Origin: Candidatus Aquidulcis sp.
GTDB lineage: Bacteria > Chloroflexota > Anaerolineae > UBA4142
Length of the DNA stretch: 57,855 bases
Assembly: GCA_020723345.1 (NCBI GenBank)
Contig: DYJA01000037.1
Span: 1 to 57,855 of the forward strand
Direction of reading: 5' to 3'
Shown: positions 9,404-15,952 of the stretch, piece after piece
Position numbering within the stretch: the stretch's first letter is position 1
How the letters are laid out: every line of letters begins with the position of its first letter
The notes under the pieces: generated by a model
What the model was told of the DNA's origin: nothing
Databases searched by the model: none
Seen by the model: the letters and a program-made list of their open reading frames with translations, nothing else
Program-made: the position numbers and the translations under genes

Positions 9404-9432
9404 GTAGGGGCGCAATTGAATTGCGCCCCTAC
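9404..9432. repeat. Perfect REP palindrome GTAGGGGCGCAATTG + inverse
   Basis: A 29-nt perfect palindrome between the ATPase and the substrate-binding protein genes. The same sequence occurs repeatedly around the RAYT transposase at 24824-25453, about 15 kb away, which links this copy to that element family. Confidence 0.9.
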
Positions 9433-9441
9433 AACATCACA

Positions 9442-10605
9442 CTACTTCTTCGGCAGGTACGGCGCGTCGGACAGGAAATCGTTCGTGAAGAAGACTTTGA
9501 CGTCGGGCTTGGGATCCTTCATCTGCGCAAAGTTGACGAGCAAGTCCTGGGAATCTTTCCAGTCGGCTTCGTCGGAAATGCCCAGCGCTTTGCCTTTGGT
9601 GCGCGGCGATTGCATGATCGTCATTGTGCCGTCAATTTCCAACTTGGCGATTTCTTCGGTGAACGCGGTCGCATACTTGATGAAAATCTTTGCCGCTTCG
9701 GCGCGATTTTCCGAGGTGTACTGCCAGCCGCGTTGCGTCGCGCGCAAGAACTTGCGGAGGTTTTCCTGATTCTTGGCGTCCTTGATCCACTCGTTGTTGA
9801 CGACGATCGCGCTGCTGAGCGTGGTCGTGCCGTTCAAATCGAACAAGCGCGTCCAGCCCATCTTGACGCCGGTCTGCAATTGCATGCGCGGACCTTGATC
9901 CATAAAATAACCGAGCAGCGCGTCGGCTTGCTTGTTGAGGACGGCTTGCTCTTTCGCTTGCGGGTTCGCCGTCATCACGAATTGCACATCGTCCAACTTC
10001 ATACCTTCTTTACCGAGGAACGCGGTAAAGATCGCGAGACTGGCGTCGCCCTGGGTAATCGCGATGCGCGCGCCCTTGAGTTCCGAAACCTTGGTGGGAC
10101 GCGCGGCATCGGCGCGATAGATGAACGCCATCGGCGATTGCTGAAGCATCACGGCGACGGCTTTGATCGGCATACCGCCGACGACGCGTTGAATCATCGT
10201 CGCGGAATCGATGTAGGCGACCGGGCTTTGGTTGTTGGCGACGAGACCGGCGACAACACCCGAGCCGCCGCCTTCCTGAATTTCGACGTCGAGTCCTTCT
10301 TCTTTGTAGAAACCTTTTTCGTACGCGACGAAGAAACCGGCGTGTTCGCCGTACAGCGTCCAGTTCAAGCGGAACGGGAATTTGACTAACGGCGCGGCAG
10401 TCGGCGCGACCGTTGGTTTAGGCGCATCCGTCGGCTTGGGCGCGTCGGTGGGCTTGGGCGCGGCTGTCGGTTGCGCGGCTGCAGCGGTGGGCTTGGGCGC
10501 GTCGGTTGGTTTGGGTAACGGCGTTGGCGTCGGTGCGGGCGCGCACGCGGCAAGCACGGCGAGCAGCACAACGGCGAGCAAAGCGAAACGAACGAACGTC
10601 TTCAT
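9442..10605 (-). CDS. ABC transporter substrate-binding lipoprotein (NMT1/THI5-like)
   Basis: A 387-residue protein. Residues 1-21 are a lipoprotein signal ending in LAAC (lipobox Cys21). A linker of PTPTPLPKPTDAPKPT-like repeats (about 22-75) precedes a periplasmic-binding type 2 domain that begins FRLNWTLYGEHAGFFVAYEK, the NMT1/THI5 signature start; GFYKEEGLDVEIQEGGGSG follows. THI5-like proteins bind pyrimidine precursors, riboflavin-type or sulfonate/nitrate-like ligands; no TPP riboswitch was seen, so thiamine precursor uptake is not supported. SD GAGGAG precedes ATG 10605. It delivers ligand to the adjacent permease/ATPase. Confidence 0.92.
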   Translation of the reverse strand: MKTFVRFALLAVVLLAVLAACAPAPTPTPLPKPTDAPKPTAAAAQPTAAPKPTDAPKPTDAPKPTVAPTAAPLVKFPFRLNWTLYGEHAGFFVAYEKGFYKEEGLDVEIQEGGGSGVVAGLVANNQSPVAYIDSATMIQRVVGGMPIKAVAVMLQQSPMAFIYRADAARPTKVSELKGARIAITQGDASLAIFTAFLGKEGMKLDDVQFVMTANPQAKEQAVLNKQADALLGYFMDQGPRMQLQTGVKMGWTRLFDLNGTTTLSSAIVVNNEWIKDAKNQENLRKFLRATQRGWQYTSENRAEAAKIFIKYATAFTEEIAKLEIDGTMTIMQSPRTKGKALGISDEADWKDSQDLLVNFAQMKDPKPDVKVFFTNDFLSDAPYLPKK

Positions 10606-10628
10606 TTTTTCTTCTCCTCGATGAGATT

Positions 10629-10675
10629 TGGGAATTGGAAATTGGAAATTGGGGATTGGAGATTAGAGATTGAGG
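10629..10675. repeat. AAATTGG/GATTGGA heptamer array (one-armed)
   Basis: Six degenerate 7-nt units (GGAATTG, GAAATTG, GGGATTG, GAGATTA type) lie immediately upstream of the substrate-binding protein gene. No inverse arm was seen nearby. Confidence 0.75.
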
Positions 10676-10722
10676 ACACCTCCTTTCGGCACTTGTAGCA
10701 TATTTGGCATCTTTGGCTTGTT

Positions 10723-11544
10723 TTACATCGTAGGAGTTTCTTCTTTGGTGCGTTGGGTAACGTGCCAGGGAATCAAGAGCGATTCGAGAAATTCGATGAT
10801 GTAGAAAAAGATCAAGCCGATGATCGTCAGCACGACAATCGTCGCGAACATCAACGCGGTCTGCATATTCGAATTGGTGACGAGGAGCAAATAACCCAGC
10901 CCTTTGTCCGCGCCGACAAATTCGCCGACGACCGCGCCGGCAACCGCGAGCGTCGCGGCGACTTTGAGCCCGCTGAACAAGTACGGCAGACTCGTCGGCA
11001 GGCGGAACTCGCGAAAGATTTGCAGTTGCGTCGCGCCCATCGAGCGCGCGAGATCGAGCATCTCCGGCGTCATCGAGCGCAAACCGACGGCGGTATCAAT
11101 CACGATGGGAAAAAACGAAATTAAGAACGCGACGAGGATTTTGGGCGTGATGCCGACGCCGAACCAAACGATGAACAAGGGCGCGACCGCGATCTTGGGA
11201 ACGACCTGAAAAAAGAGCATCGTCGGCGTGACGAATTCGTCAAAGCGGCGCGACGACGTCATCGCAATCGCGAGCGGCACGCCGACGGCAACCGCGAGGA
11301 AATAGCCCGCGAGCATTTCGTACACGGTGATCCAGCCGTGATTCGTCAGTTTAGAAATTTCCTTGATCGCTTCTTCCAGAATCCGCGTGGGCGTCGGCAA
11401 AAAGTACGCCGGGACGTTGAACGCTATGACGCCCAGTTGCCAAATGAGCAGGAATACCATCGTGCCGGCGAGCGGAGTGATCAAACTGAGCAAGCGGCGC
11501 ATCCACACATTGCGCGTTGCGGTCGTTGTAGACAAAGTAGCCAT
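10723..11544 (-). CDS. ABC transporter permease (NitT/TauT type)
   Basis: About 273 residues with roughly six hydrophobic helices. The BPD_transp_1 EAA loop reads LARSMGATQLQIFREFRLPTSLPYLFSGL, the SsuC/TauC-type coupling helix. The start is set at ATG 11544 (MATLSTTTATRN), because AAAGGA lies 8 nt upstream; frames starting further upstream run into the palindromic element at 11579. It is the membrane component of the importer encoded at 8613-11544. Confidence 0.92.
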   Translation of the reverse strand: MATLSTTTATRNVWMRRLLSLITPLAGTMVFLLIWQLGVIAFNVPAYFLPTPTRILEEAIKEISKLTNHGWITVYEMLAGYFLAVAVGVPLAIAMTSSRRFDEFVTPTMLFFQVVPKIAVAPLFIVWFGVGITPKILVAFLISFFPIVIDTAVGLRSMTPEMLDLARSMGATQLQIFREFRLPTSLPYLFSGLKVAATLAVAGAVVGEFVGADKGLGYLLLVTNSNMQTALMFATIVVLTIIGLIFFYIIEFLESLLIPWHVTQRTKEETPTM

Positions 11545-11578
11545 ACGCATCGTCCTTTCGTGAATCATGACAATTTTA

Positions 11579-11683
11579 GTAGGGGCGAAGCATTCGCAAG
11601 ACATTCATCGTTGGCAAGTTAATTTCCAATTGGCAAGCCATCTTGCAGGTCAAGCATATTTGCGCGAATGATTCGCCCTTACC
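11579..11683. repeat. MITE-like inverted repeat GTAGGGGCGAAGCATT, left copy
   Basis: The left arm GTAGGGGCGAAGCATTCGC and right arm GCGAATGATTCGCCCTTAC enclose about 70 nt containing TTGGCAAGTTAATTTCCAA. The right arm supplies the stop codon of the gntR gene. A second element with the same arms lies beyond the other end of gntR (12480-12551). Confidence 0.8.
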
Positions 11684-12353
11684 CCGGCAAATGAGCAGTC
11701 GCCTGGTGCGCGTAGCCGCGCAGCCGTTTGCTATGCGCGGTGACGACCTTGGTCAATTCTTCGATATTGCGCTGCGTGAGCAACTCGACCATGCGGCGGT
11801 GTTCGGATTGCGCCTCCGGCAGTTGCGCGATGATCGGCGGCAGATACCACCGGCGCAAGCGCGTCCACGCGTCGAGAATGCGATTGGAAAATTCGATGAG
11901 GAGTTTCATGTTCGAGATGTTGGCGACGGTGCTGTGAAATTCGATGTTCAATTCCGCCCACCGTTCCATATCGCCTGCCGCAAGCGCTTCGCCCAGCGCG
12001 TCGACGAGTTGGCGCAACCGCGCGATATCGGACTCCGTCGCGGTTTGTGTCGCGACTTCGAACGCCAAGATTTCGAGTTTTTCCAGCAAGAGCGAGACCG
12101 GTTCGAAATCGCTAGGGGAGAGTTCGGAAACAATCGCGCCGGTGTGCGGCGTGATTTCGATCAGCCCTTCCGATTGAAGGCGTTGCATCGCGGCGCGAAT
12201 GGGGATGGGGCTGACGCCAAGTTGCGCGCTCAACGTATCGACGACGACTTTTTCGCCGGGCTTGAGTTCGCAACGCAAAATCGCCGTACGAAGAACATCG
12301 TAGGCGTACTCTTCTTTCGTGCGATGTTTGGGGAGTTCGTTAGAGGAAAGCAT
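11679..12353 (-). CDS. GntR family transcriptional regulator, FCD (FadR-type) effector domain
   Basis: A 224-residue protein. The N-terminal winged helix (about 10-75) contains YAYDVLRTAILRCELKPGEK, LSAQLGVSPIPIRAAMQRL (helix-turn-helix) and GLIEITPHTGAIV. The helical FCD domain has D/H metal-ligand candidates in WAELNIEFHSTVANIS and EHRRMVELLTQRN. FCD regulators usually sense organic or sugar acids and repress neighbouring catabolic genes. The AT-rich ATATC-containing region just upstream (12394-12422) is a plausible operator. Position suggests control of the ABC importer and downstream catabolic genes, perhaps also the methyltransferase/enolase-like pair upstream. Confidence 0.92.
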   Translation of the reverse strand: MLSSNELPKHRTKEEYAYDVLRTAILRCELKPGEKVVVDTLSAQLGVSPIPIRAAMQRLQSEGLIEITPHTGAIVSELSPSDFEPVSLLLEKLEILAFEVATQTATESDIARLRQLVDALGEALAAGDMERWAELNIEFHSTVANISNMKLLIEFSNRILDAWTRLRRWYLPPIIAQLPEAQSEHRRMVELLTQRNIEELTKVVTAHSKRLRGYAHQATAHLPG

Positions 12354-12393
12354 GTCCGTCTGTTCGCAACCTTGAGACGCAGACCAGCGACAA

Positions 12394-12422
12394 AGATATA
12401 TCTTATATCCTATATGATATTA
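12394..12422. promoter_or_regulatory. AT-rich candidate GntR operator/promoter
   Basis: In a GC-rich window this stretch is almost entirely A/T and contains imperfectly repeated, partly inverted ATATC/GATAT half-sites (AGATATATC, TTATATCC, TATATGATATTA). It lies 41 nt upstream of the gntR start. Autoregulation is an inference from position. Confidence 0.4.
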
Positions 12423-12479
12423 CATGGGGAAACGCGGAAAATCAAGGGGGATTTGGTCAAAATCTGGTACCAAAAACAT

Positions 12480-12551
12480 GTAGGGGCGAAGCATTTTTCT
12501 GATCCTTCGATTCCGATTCGAACCTCACGACGAAAAATGCTTCGCCCTTAC
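12480..12551. repeat. MITE-like inverted repeat GTAGGGGCGAAGCATT, right copy
   Basis: Arms GTAGGGGCGAAGCATTTTT and AAAAATGCTTCGCCCTTAC flank about 35 nt. The right arm ends inside the 3' end of the methyltransferase gene (stop at 12548). Confidence 0.85.
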
Positions 12552-13561
12552 GTGTACGCACGCGCCCAGTCGTGCGCGGCGCGCGTCATTGCCGCGATGT
12601 TTTCCAGCGATGTGTGCGGCGCGAGCGCGCAGCCCGGCGTCAGCATGTCCACGCCGTTTTCCAGGCACTCCCACGCGCTTTTGTAAACGTCGTCCGGCGT
12701 GCCGTCGAGCAGCACCGTCACGGTCGGCACGTAGCCGGTCACCGCGACTTTGCCCTGCAAGTTTTGGCGCGCGATTTTCACGTCCACGCCTTCGTCGAAA
12801 TTGTACGCGGTCGCGCCGGTCTGCGCGATGTACGGCGTGTGCCGCGTCGACTTGCCGCAGATGTGCATGATCGTCGGGACCGAAATTGCCGCGCACAATT
12901 CGCGATGGTACGGCATGATGAAATCGCGGTACGTGTTCGACGAGATCAAGCCGCCAGAGCACCCCGCTTCGCCGATGATGATCGCGTCCGCGCCGGCTTC
13001 CACTTGCGCGCGCGCGTAACGAATCGCGAGCGGCGTGAGCGTCTTCATCGCTTGATGGATCCAATCCGGATTGTCCAACACCCACGTCAGAAAATTGTCG
13101 AATCCGAAAAGTTTTTCCGCAAGCGAGAAGGGTCCGACGATAGAAGCGACAATCGCGATTTCGTTGTCGTACTTTTTTCGCAACTGGGAAATCGCTTTCA
13201 GCACGACCGGCACGCGCGCGCGATCAAAGAAATCGTCCGGCACGATCAACTGATCCGGCTGCGCGAAAATGGCGTGCTTTTCGGTTGGCACTGTGTCGCG
13301 CGTGCGATAATCAATTTCCGCGCCGAGCGCCTCCACTTCGATTGTCATGCAAAACGGCAGCTTGATGCACTCGATATCGGTGTAGCGATGAATCGATTCC
13401 GCTAGCCCGGCGAGTTGGTCCGCGTCCTTGTGCGCCTCGGGCCAAAAGATGCCACACTTTTCTTGCATCTGCACCGTGATGCCGGTGGCAACTGCCGCGA
13501 CCGGCACGCGATCCACCGGCAGTCGTTTCAGCGCGTTGAGAAAACGTTGTTTGGAGTTCAT
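12548..13561 (-). CDS. Uroporphyrinogen decarboxylase-family methyltransferase (MtaA/CmuA-like)
   Basis: A 337-residue URO-D fold protein. It lacks the heme-biosynthetic context but has the zinc ligands of cobamide-dependent methyltransferases: MHICGKS (H-x-C) and later PGCALAP (Cys), the MtaA/MtbA/CmuA pattern. EAGADAIIIGEAGCSGGLIS is the conserved barrel segment before the ligand-bearing strand. Such enzymes move methyl groups between a corrinoid protein and a thiol, or act on methylated substrates. No corrinoid protein is next to it. SD GAGG precedes ATG 13561. It appears co-directional with the enolase-superfamily gene, separated by a repeat. Confidence 0.85.
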   Translation of the reverse strand: MNSKQRFLNALKRLPVDRVPVAAVATGITVQMQEKCGIFWPEAHKDADQLAGLAESIHRYTDIECIKLPFCMTIEVEALGAEIDYRTRDTVPTEKHAIFAQPDQLIVPDDFFDRARVPVVLKAISQLRKKYDNEIAIVASIVGPFSLAEKLFGFDNFLTWVLDNPDWIHQAMKTLTPLAIRYARAQVEAGADAIIIGEAGCSGGLISSNTYRDFIMPYHRELCAAISVPTIMHICGKSTRHTPYIAQTGATAYNFDEGVDVKIARQNLQGKVAVTGYVPTVTVLLDGTPDDVYKSAWECLENGVDMLTPGCALAPHTSLENIAAMTRAAHDWARAYT

Positions 13562-13578
13562 AAAACCTCATATCAATT

Positions 13579-13645
13579 GGACACAGATAAACACAGACGA
13601 ACACAGATTTTTCTTATCTGTGTTCATCTGTGTCAATCAGTGTCC
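13579..13645. repeat. Hairpin repeat, ACACAGA/TCTGTGT family
   Basis: The left arm GGACACAGATAAACACAG plus ACGAACACAGAT is mirrored by ATCTGTGTTCATCTGTG and TCAATCAGTGTCC, with a short T-rich loop. It fills the gap between two genes and overlaps the 3' end of the enolase-superfamily gene. Confidence 0.85.
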
Positions 13646-15025
13646 CAGAAAGATTTGCCGATTGATTCGATCCACTTGATACCCCAACCCCGCGCCGCGT
13701 AACGACGCGGTTGCAACCACGCCATTCTGCACGCGCACGATGTCGGGATGCACGACGGCTTCCGGCAGCGACGTATCGGGATAGTACTGCCGCGAATTCG
13801 CTTCGACCCCCATCAAAGGATGCAAGCGCGCGCCGAGTCCAACGGAATGAAGCAGCGATAGACCTGGGTTCGTCAAGTCCTGAATCGTGTACGGAATCTT
13901 GAGCGCTTGCGCGCGCGCGGCGGTGAGCAGCGCCATCGTGTGGCACTTGCACGTCTTGAGCGCGGCGCCCGACCAGCCCAACTCCAGCGCCAAGTCCATT
14001 TCCGGGAATCCGATCAAACTTTCGTCGACGATCACCGGCTTGAGTTTCGCGATCGCGCGCATGTCAAAGCGATGCGCGGTCAAGTCGCGTTCGGTCGGCT
14101 GTTCGACGTATAAAAGCGCGGCGTACGCGCCCGGCTCTTGCTCGTTCAACCGCCGCAAGTATTCGACGATGTACTCCGGCGATTCGCATTGCTCGTTCGT
14201 ATCGGCGGACAGGTACAATTCGGCGCGACCTTGCCGCGCGAGAATTTCGCGCGCGCTGCGATACACGTCGATTGTTCGTTGCAAATCCCATTCCCAATCT
14301 GTGCCGCGCAATTTCACTTTGAGACAGTACACGCCGTCGCGCGCGATCCACTCTTCCAGCGCGTTCGGGCGACCATCGCGCGGCGCGCTCGCCGTCACTT
14401 CGGACGCGCGCAGTTTGTCCAAGCCGCCGACCAAGTGAAAAATCGGAACCGTTGGCGCGAATTCCGCGCGCACGAAATCGGACAAATACTTGCCGCGAAA
14501 CGCGTCGCCGAGGTACGCGCTGAGATCGCGGCTGACGAACTCGCGTCCGTACCCGGCGTACGTCGAAATGCCGTTGACCACGCCGAACGCGTCGTGCAGC
14601 GCGGCGTCAACCGGCGACGCGCAGACGAGCGCGCCCAGAAACGGCATCGGCTCCGGCAGTTGCATCTCCGCGCAAATCGCCGCGTTGATTTCCGCGAGTT
14701 CCGGTTCGAGCGTCCAGAAAATATCGAGCGGATGCGCGAATTCTTTGAAATCAGCGAAACGACGACACAACGCTTGCGTGACGCGACGCATCACTTGATC
14801 GCGCGTTTCGTGCGCGAGATGCGGCGTCGGGAACGCCCAAAAGTCGGAGAGGAAAATCGCGCCCCAGCCGTCGGCAATTTGCCCGCGCCGGTTTTCGACG
14901 CGCGCGCGGACGTGGCAGAACGTCACCGCGTCCATGATCGACGCGCCGAATTTCAACGGCTCGCGCGCGCGTTCGTCGGAAAAGTACGGTTCGATTTCGA
15001 GAATGTGGATATCGGTATCTGGCAT
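13637..15025 (-). CDS. Enolase-superfamily (mandelate racemase/muconate lactonizing-like) protein
   Basis: A 462-residue protein. The barrel has YCLKVKLRG (KxK catalytic pair), LSADTNEQCESPEYIVEYL and LYVEQPTERD (D and E metal ligands), then KPVIVDESLIG (third acidic ligand), and GAALKTCKCHTMALL (Lys on a late strand). These support metal-assisted proton abstraction from a carboxylate, as in sugar-acid dehydratases and MLE enzymes. The N-terminal capping domain is unusually long. The reaction is not identifiable. It is likely the promoter-proximal gene of the minus-strand island. Confidence 0.85.
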   Translation of the reverse strand: MPDTDIHILEIEPYFSDERAREPLKFGASIMDAVTFCHVRARVENRRGQIADGWGAIFLSDFWAFPTPHLAHETRDQVMRRVTQALCRRFADFKEFAHPLDIFWTLEPELAEINAAICAEMQLPEPMPFLGALVCASPVDAALHDAFGVVNGISTYAGYGREFVSRDLSAYLGDAFRGKYLSDFVRAEFAPTVPIFHLVGGLDKLRASEVTASAPRDGRPNALEEWIARDGVYCLKVKLRGTDWEWDLQRTIDVYRSAREILARQGRAELYLSADTNEQCESPEYIVEYLRRLNEQEPGAYAALLYVEQPTERDLTAHRFDMRAIAKLKPVIVDESLIGFPEMDLALELGWSGAALKTCKCHTMALLTAARAQALKIPYTIQDLTNPGLSLLHSVGLGARLHPLMGVEANSRQYYPDTSLPEAVVHPDIVRVQNGVVATASLRGAGLGYQVDRINRQIFLGH

Positions 15026-15106
15026 TGTTCCTCACTTGTCACTTGGGTGTAGATTCATTATATCCGAGTCCGTGACCTTCGCAAAAGTAATCGGCGCGGG
15101 GATTTG

Positions 15107-15115
15107 TGGTATAAT
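15107..15115 (+). promoter_or_regulatory. Extended -10 promoter of the MNT/HEPN pair
   Basis: TGGTATAAT is a TGn-extended -10 element with a perfect TATAAT hexamer, 28 nt before the ATG at 15144. No good -35 hexamer sits at the expected distance, which fits an extended -10 promoter. Confidence 0.55.
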
Positions 15116-15143
15116 ACAATCGCTAGCGTGAGGCAGTGGCAAA

Positions 15144-15560
15144 ATGAAAAAACAAAACACGAACCGGGATTTGAAACGGCGACGCAGCGCGCGTGAGGCG
15201 CAAACAGAATACGCCGCGCCGCGCTTTTACTGGCTGCCGATCACCGAAGAAAAGATTCGGCAAGCCGCGCAAAAGATCGTGGATGCCGTCCACCCTGAAA
15301 AAATCATCCTGTTCGGTTCACATGCCTACGGTAATCCAACTGACGACAGCGACGTAGATTTCTTCGTAGTGATGGAAAGCGATCTGCGCGTTCACAAACG
15401 GATGATCCTGTTGTCGGAGATTCTACGCCCGCGCCCATTTCCTGTGGACATCATCACGCGCACGTCTGCGGAGTTGAAAGAGAGACTAGAGATTGGAGAT
15501 TGCTTTTTCAAGGAGATTGTGACAAAAGGCAAGGTGCTGTATGAACGCCCATCTAGTTGA
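15144..15560 (+). CDS. MNT-type minimal nucleotidyltransferase (antitoxin of a MNT/HEPN pair)
   Basis: A 138-residue protein. GSHAYGNPTDDSDVDFFVV contains the complete GS-x10-DxD nucleotidyltransferase motif. The family MntA antitoxins neutralise HEPN toxins by AMPylating them. The gene ends 20 nt into the HEPN gene, so translation is probably coupled. The basic N-terminal ~25 residues (KKQNTNRDLKRRRSAREA) precede the fold and are not explained. RLEIGD near the C-terminus resembles the peptide encoded by the GATTGGA repeat elsewhere but may be native. Confidence 0.85.
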   Translation: MKKQNTNRDLKRRRSAREAQTEYAAPRFYWLPITEEKIRQAAQKIVDAVHPEKIILFGSHAYGNPTDDSDVDFFVVMESDLRVHKRMILLSEILRPRPFPVDIITRTSAELKERLEIGDCFFKEIVTKGKVLYERPSS

Positions 15561-15933
15561 AGATTGGGTCGAGAAAGCAGAAGGCAATTATGACAGTGCA
15601 TTGGCTCTGGTCAAAAACCGCAAGAAATCGGTCTCTGATGTCATTTGCAATCAGTGTCAACAATGCGCGGAAAAGTATTTGAAAGCACTACTCGTTCGAC
15701 ATAGGATCGAGTTTCCCAAGACTCACGATCTCGATGAACTTGAGGATTTGATAATCGGGACTGATCCGGATATCCGTTTGATTAACCAGTTTCTCGTTGT
15801 TCTCAACCCGTACGGCATTGACATTCGCTATCCTGGACTGCGCGCCACGATGGATGACGCAAAGGAAGCGATCAAAGCGATGAAAGCGGTGCGCAAGTTT
15901 GTGCGCGCCAAGTTGGGATTGAAATCGAGATAG
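15541..15933 (+). CDS. HEPN-domain protein (toxin of a MNT/HEPN pair)
   Basis: A 130-residue all-helical HEPN protein. The helix CNQCQQCAEKYLKALLV and the segment RIEFPKTHDL contain the R-x6-H motif of HEPN ribonucleases. Family members are RNases held in check by the MNT partner. It overlaps the upstream nucleotidyltransferase gene by 20 bp in a two-gene operon directly before the molybdenum-hydroxylase cluster. Confidence 0.87.
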   Translation: MNAHLVEDWVEKAEGNYDSALALVKNRKKSVSDVICNQCQQCAEKYLKALLVRHRIEFPKTHDLDELEDLIIGTDPDIRLINQFLVVLNPYGIDIRYPGLRATMDDAKEAIKAMKAVRKFVRAKLGLKSR

Positions 15934-15952
15934 AACGACACCGAGGTCTGCT

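Noticed and set aside
9442-12353. THI5-like importer as a thiamine-precursor (ThiXYZ) system
   Set aside because: No TPP riboswitch or thi gene was seen, and neighbours are catabolic enzymes; the ligand is left open.
15483-15510. GATTGGA-like sequence in the nucleotidyltransferase gene as a repeat insertion
   Set aside because: Only two units are present and the peptide fits the family C-terminus, so it may be native.
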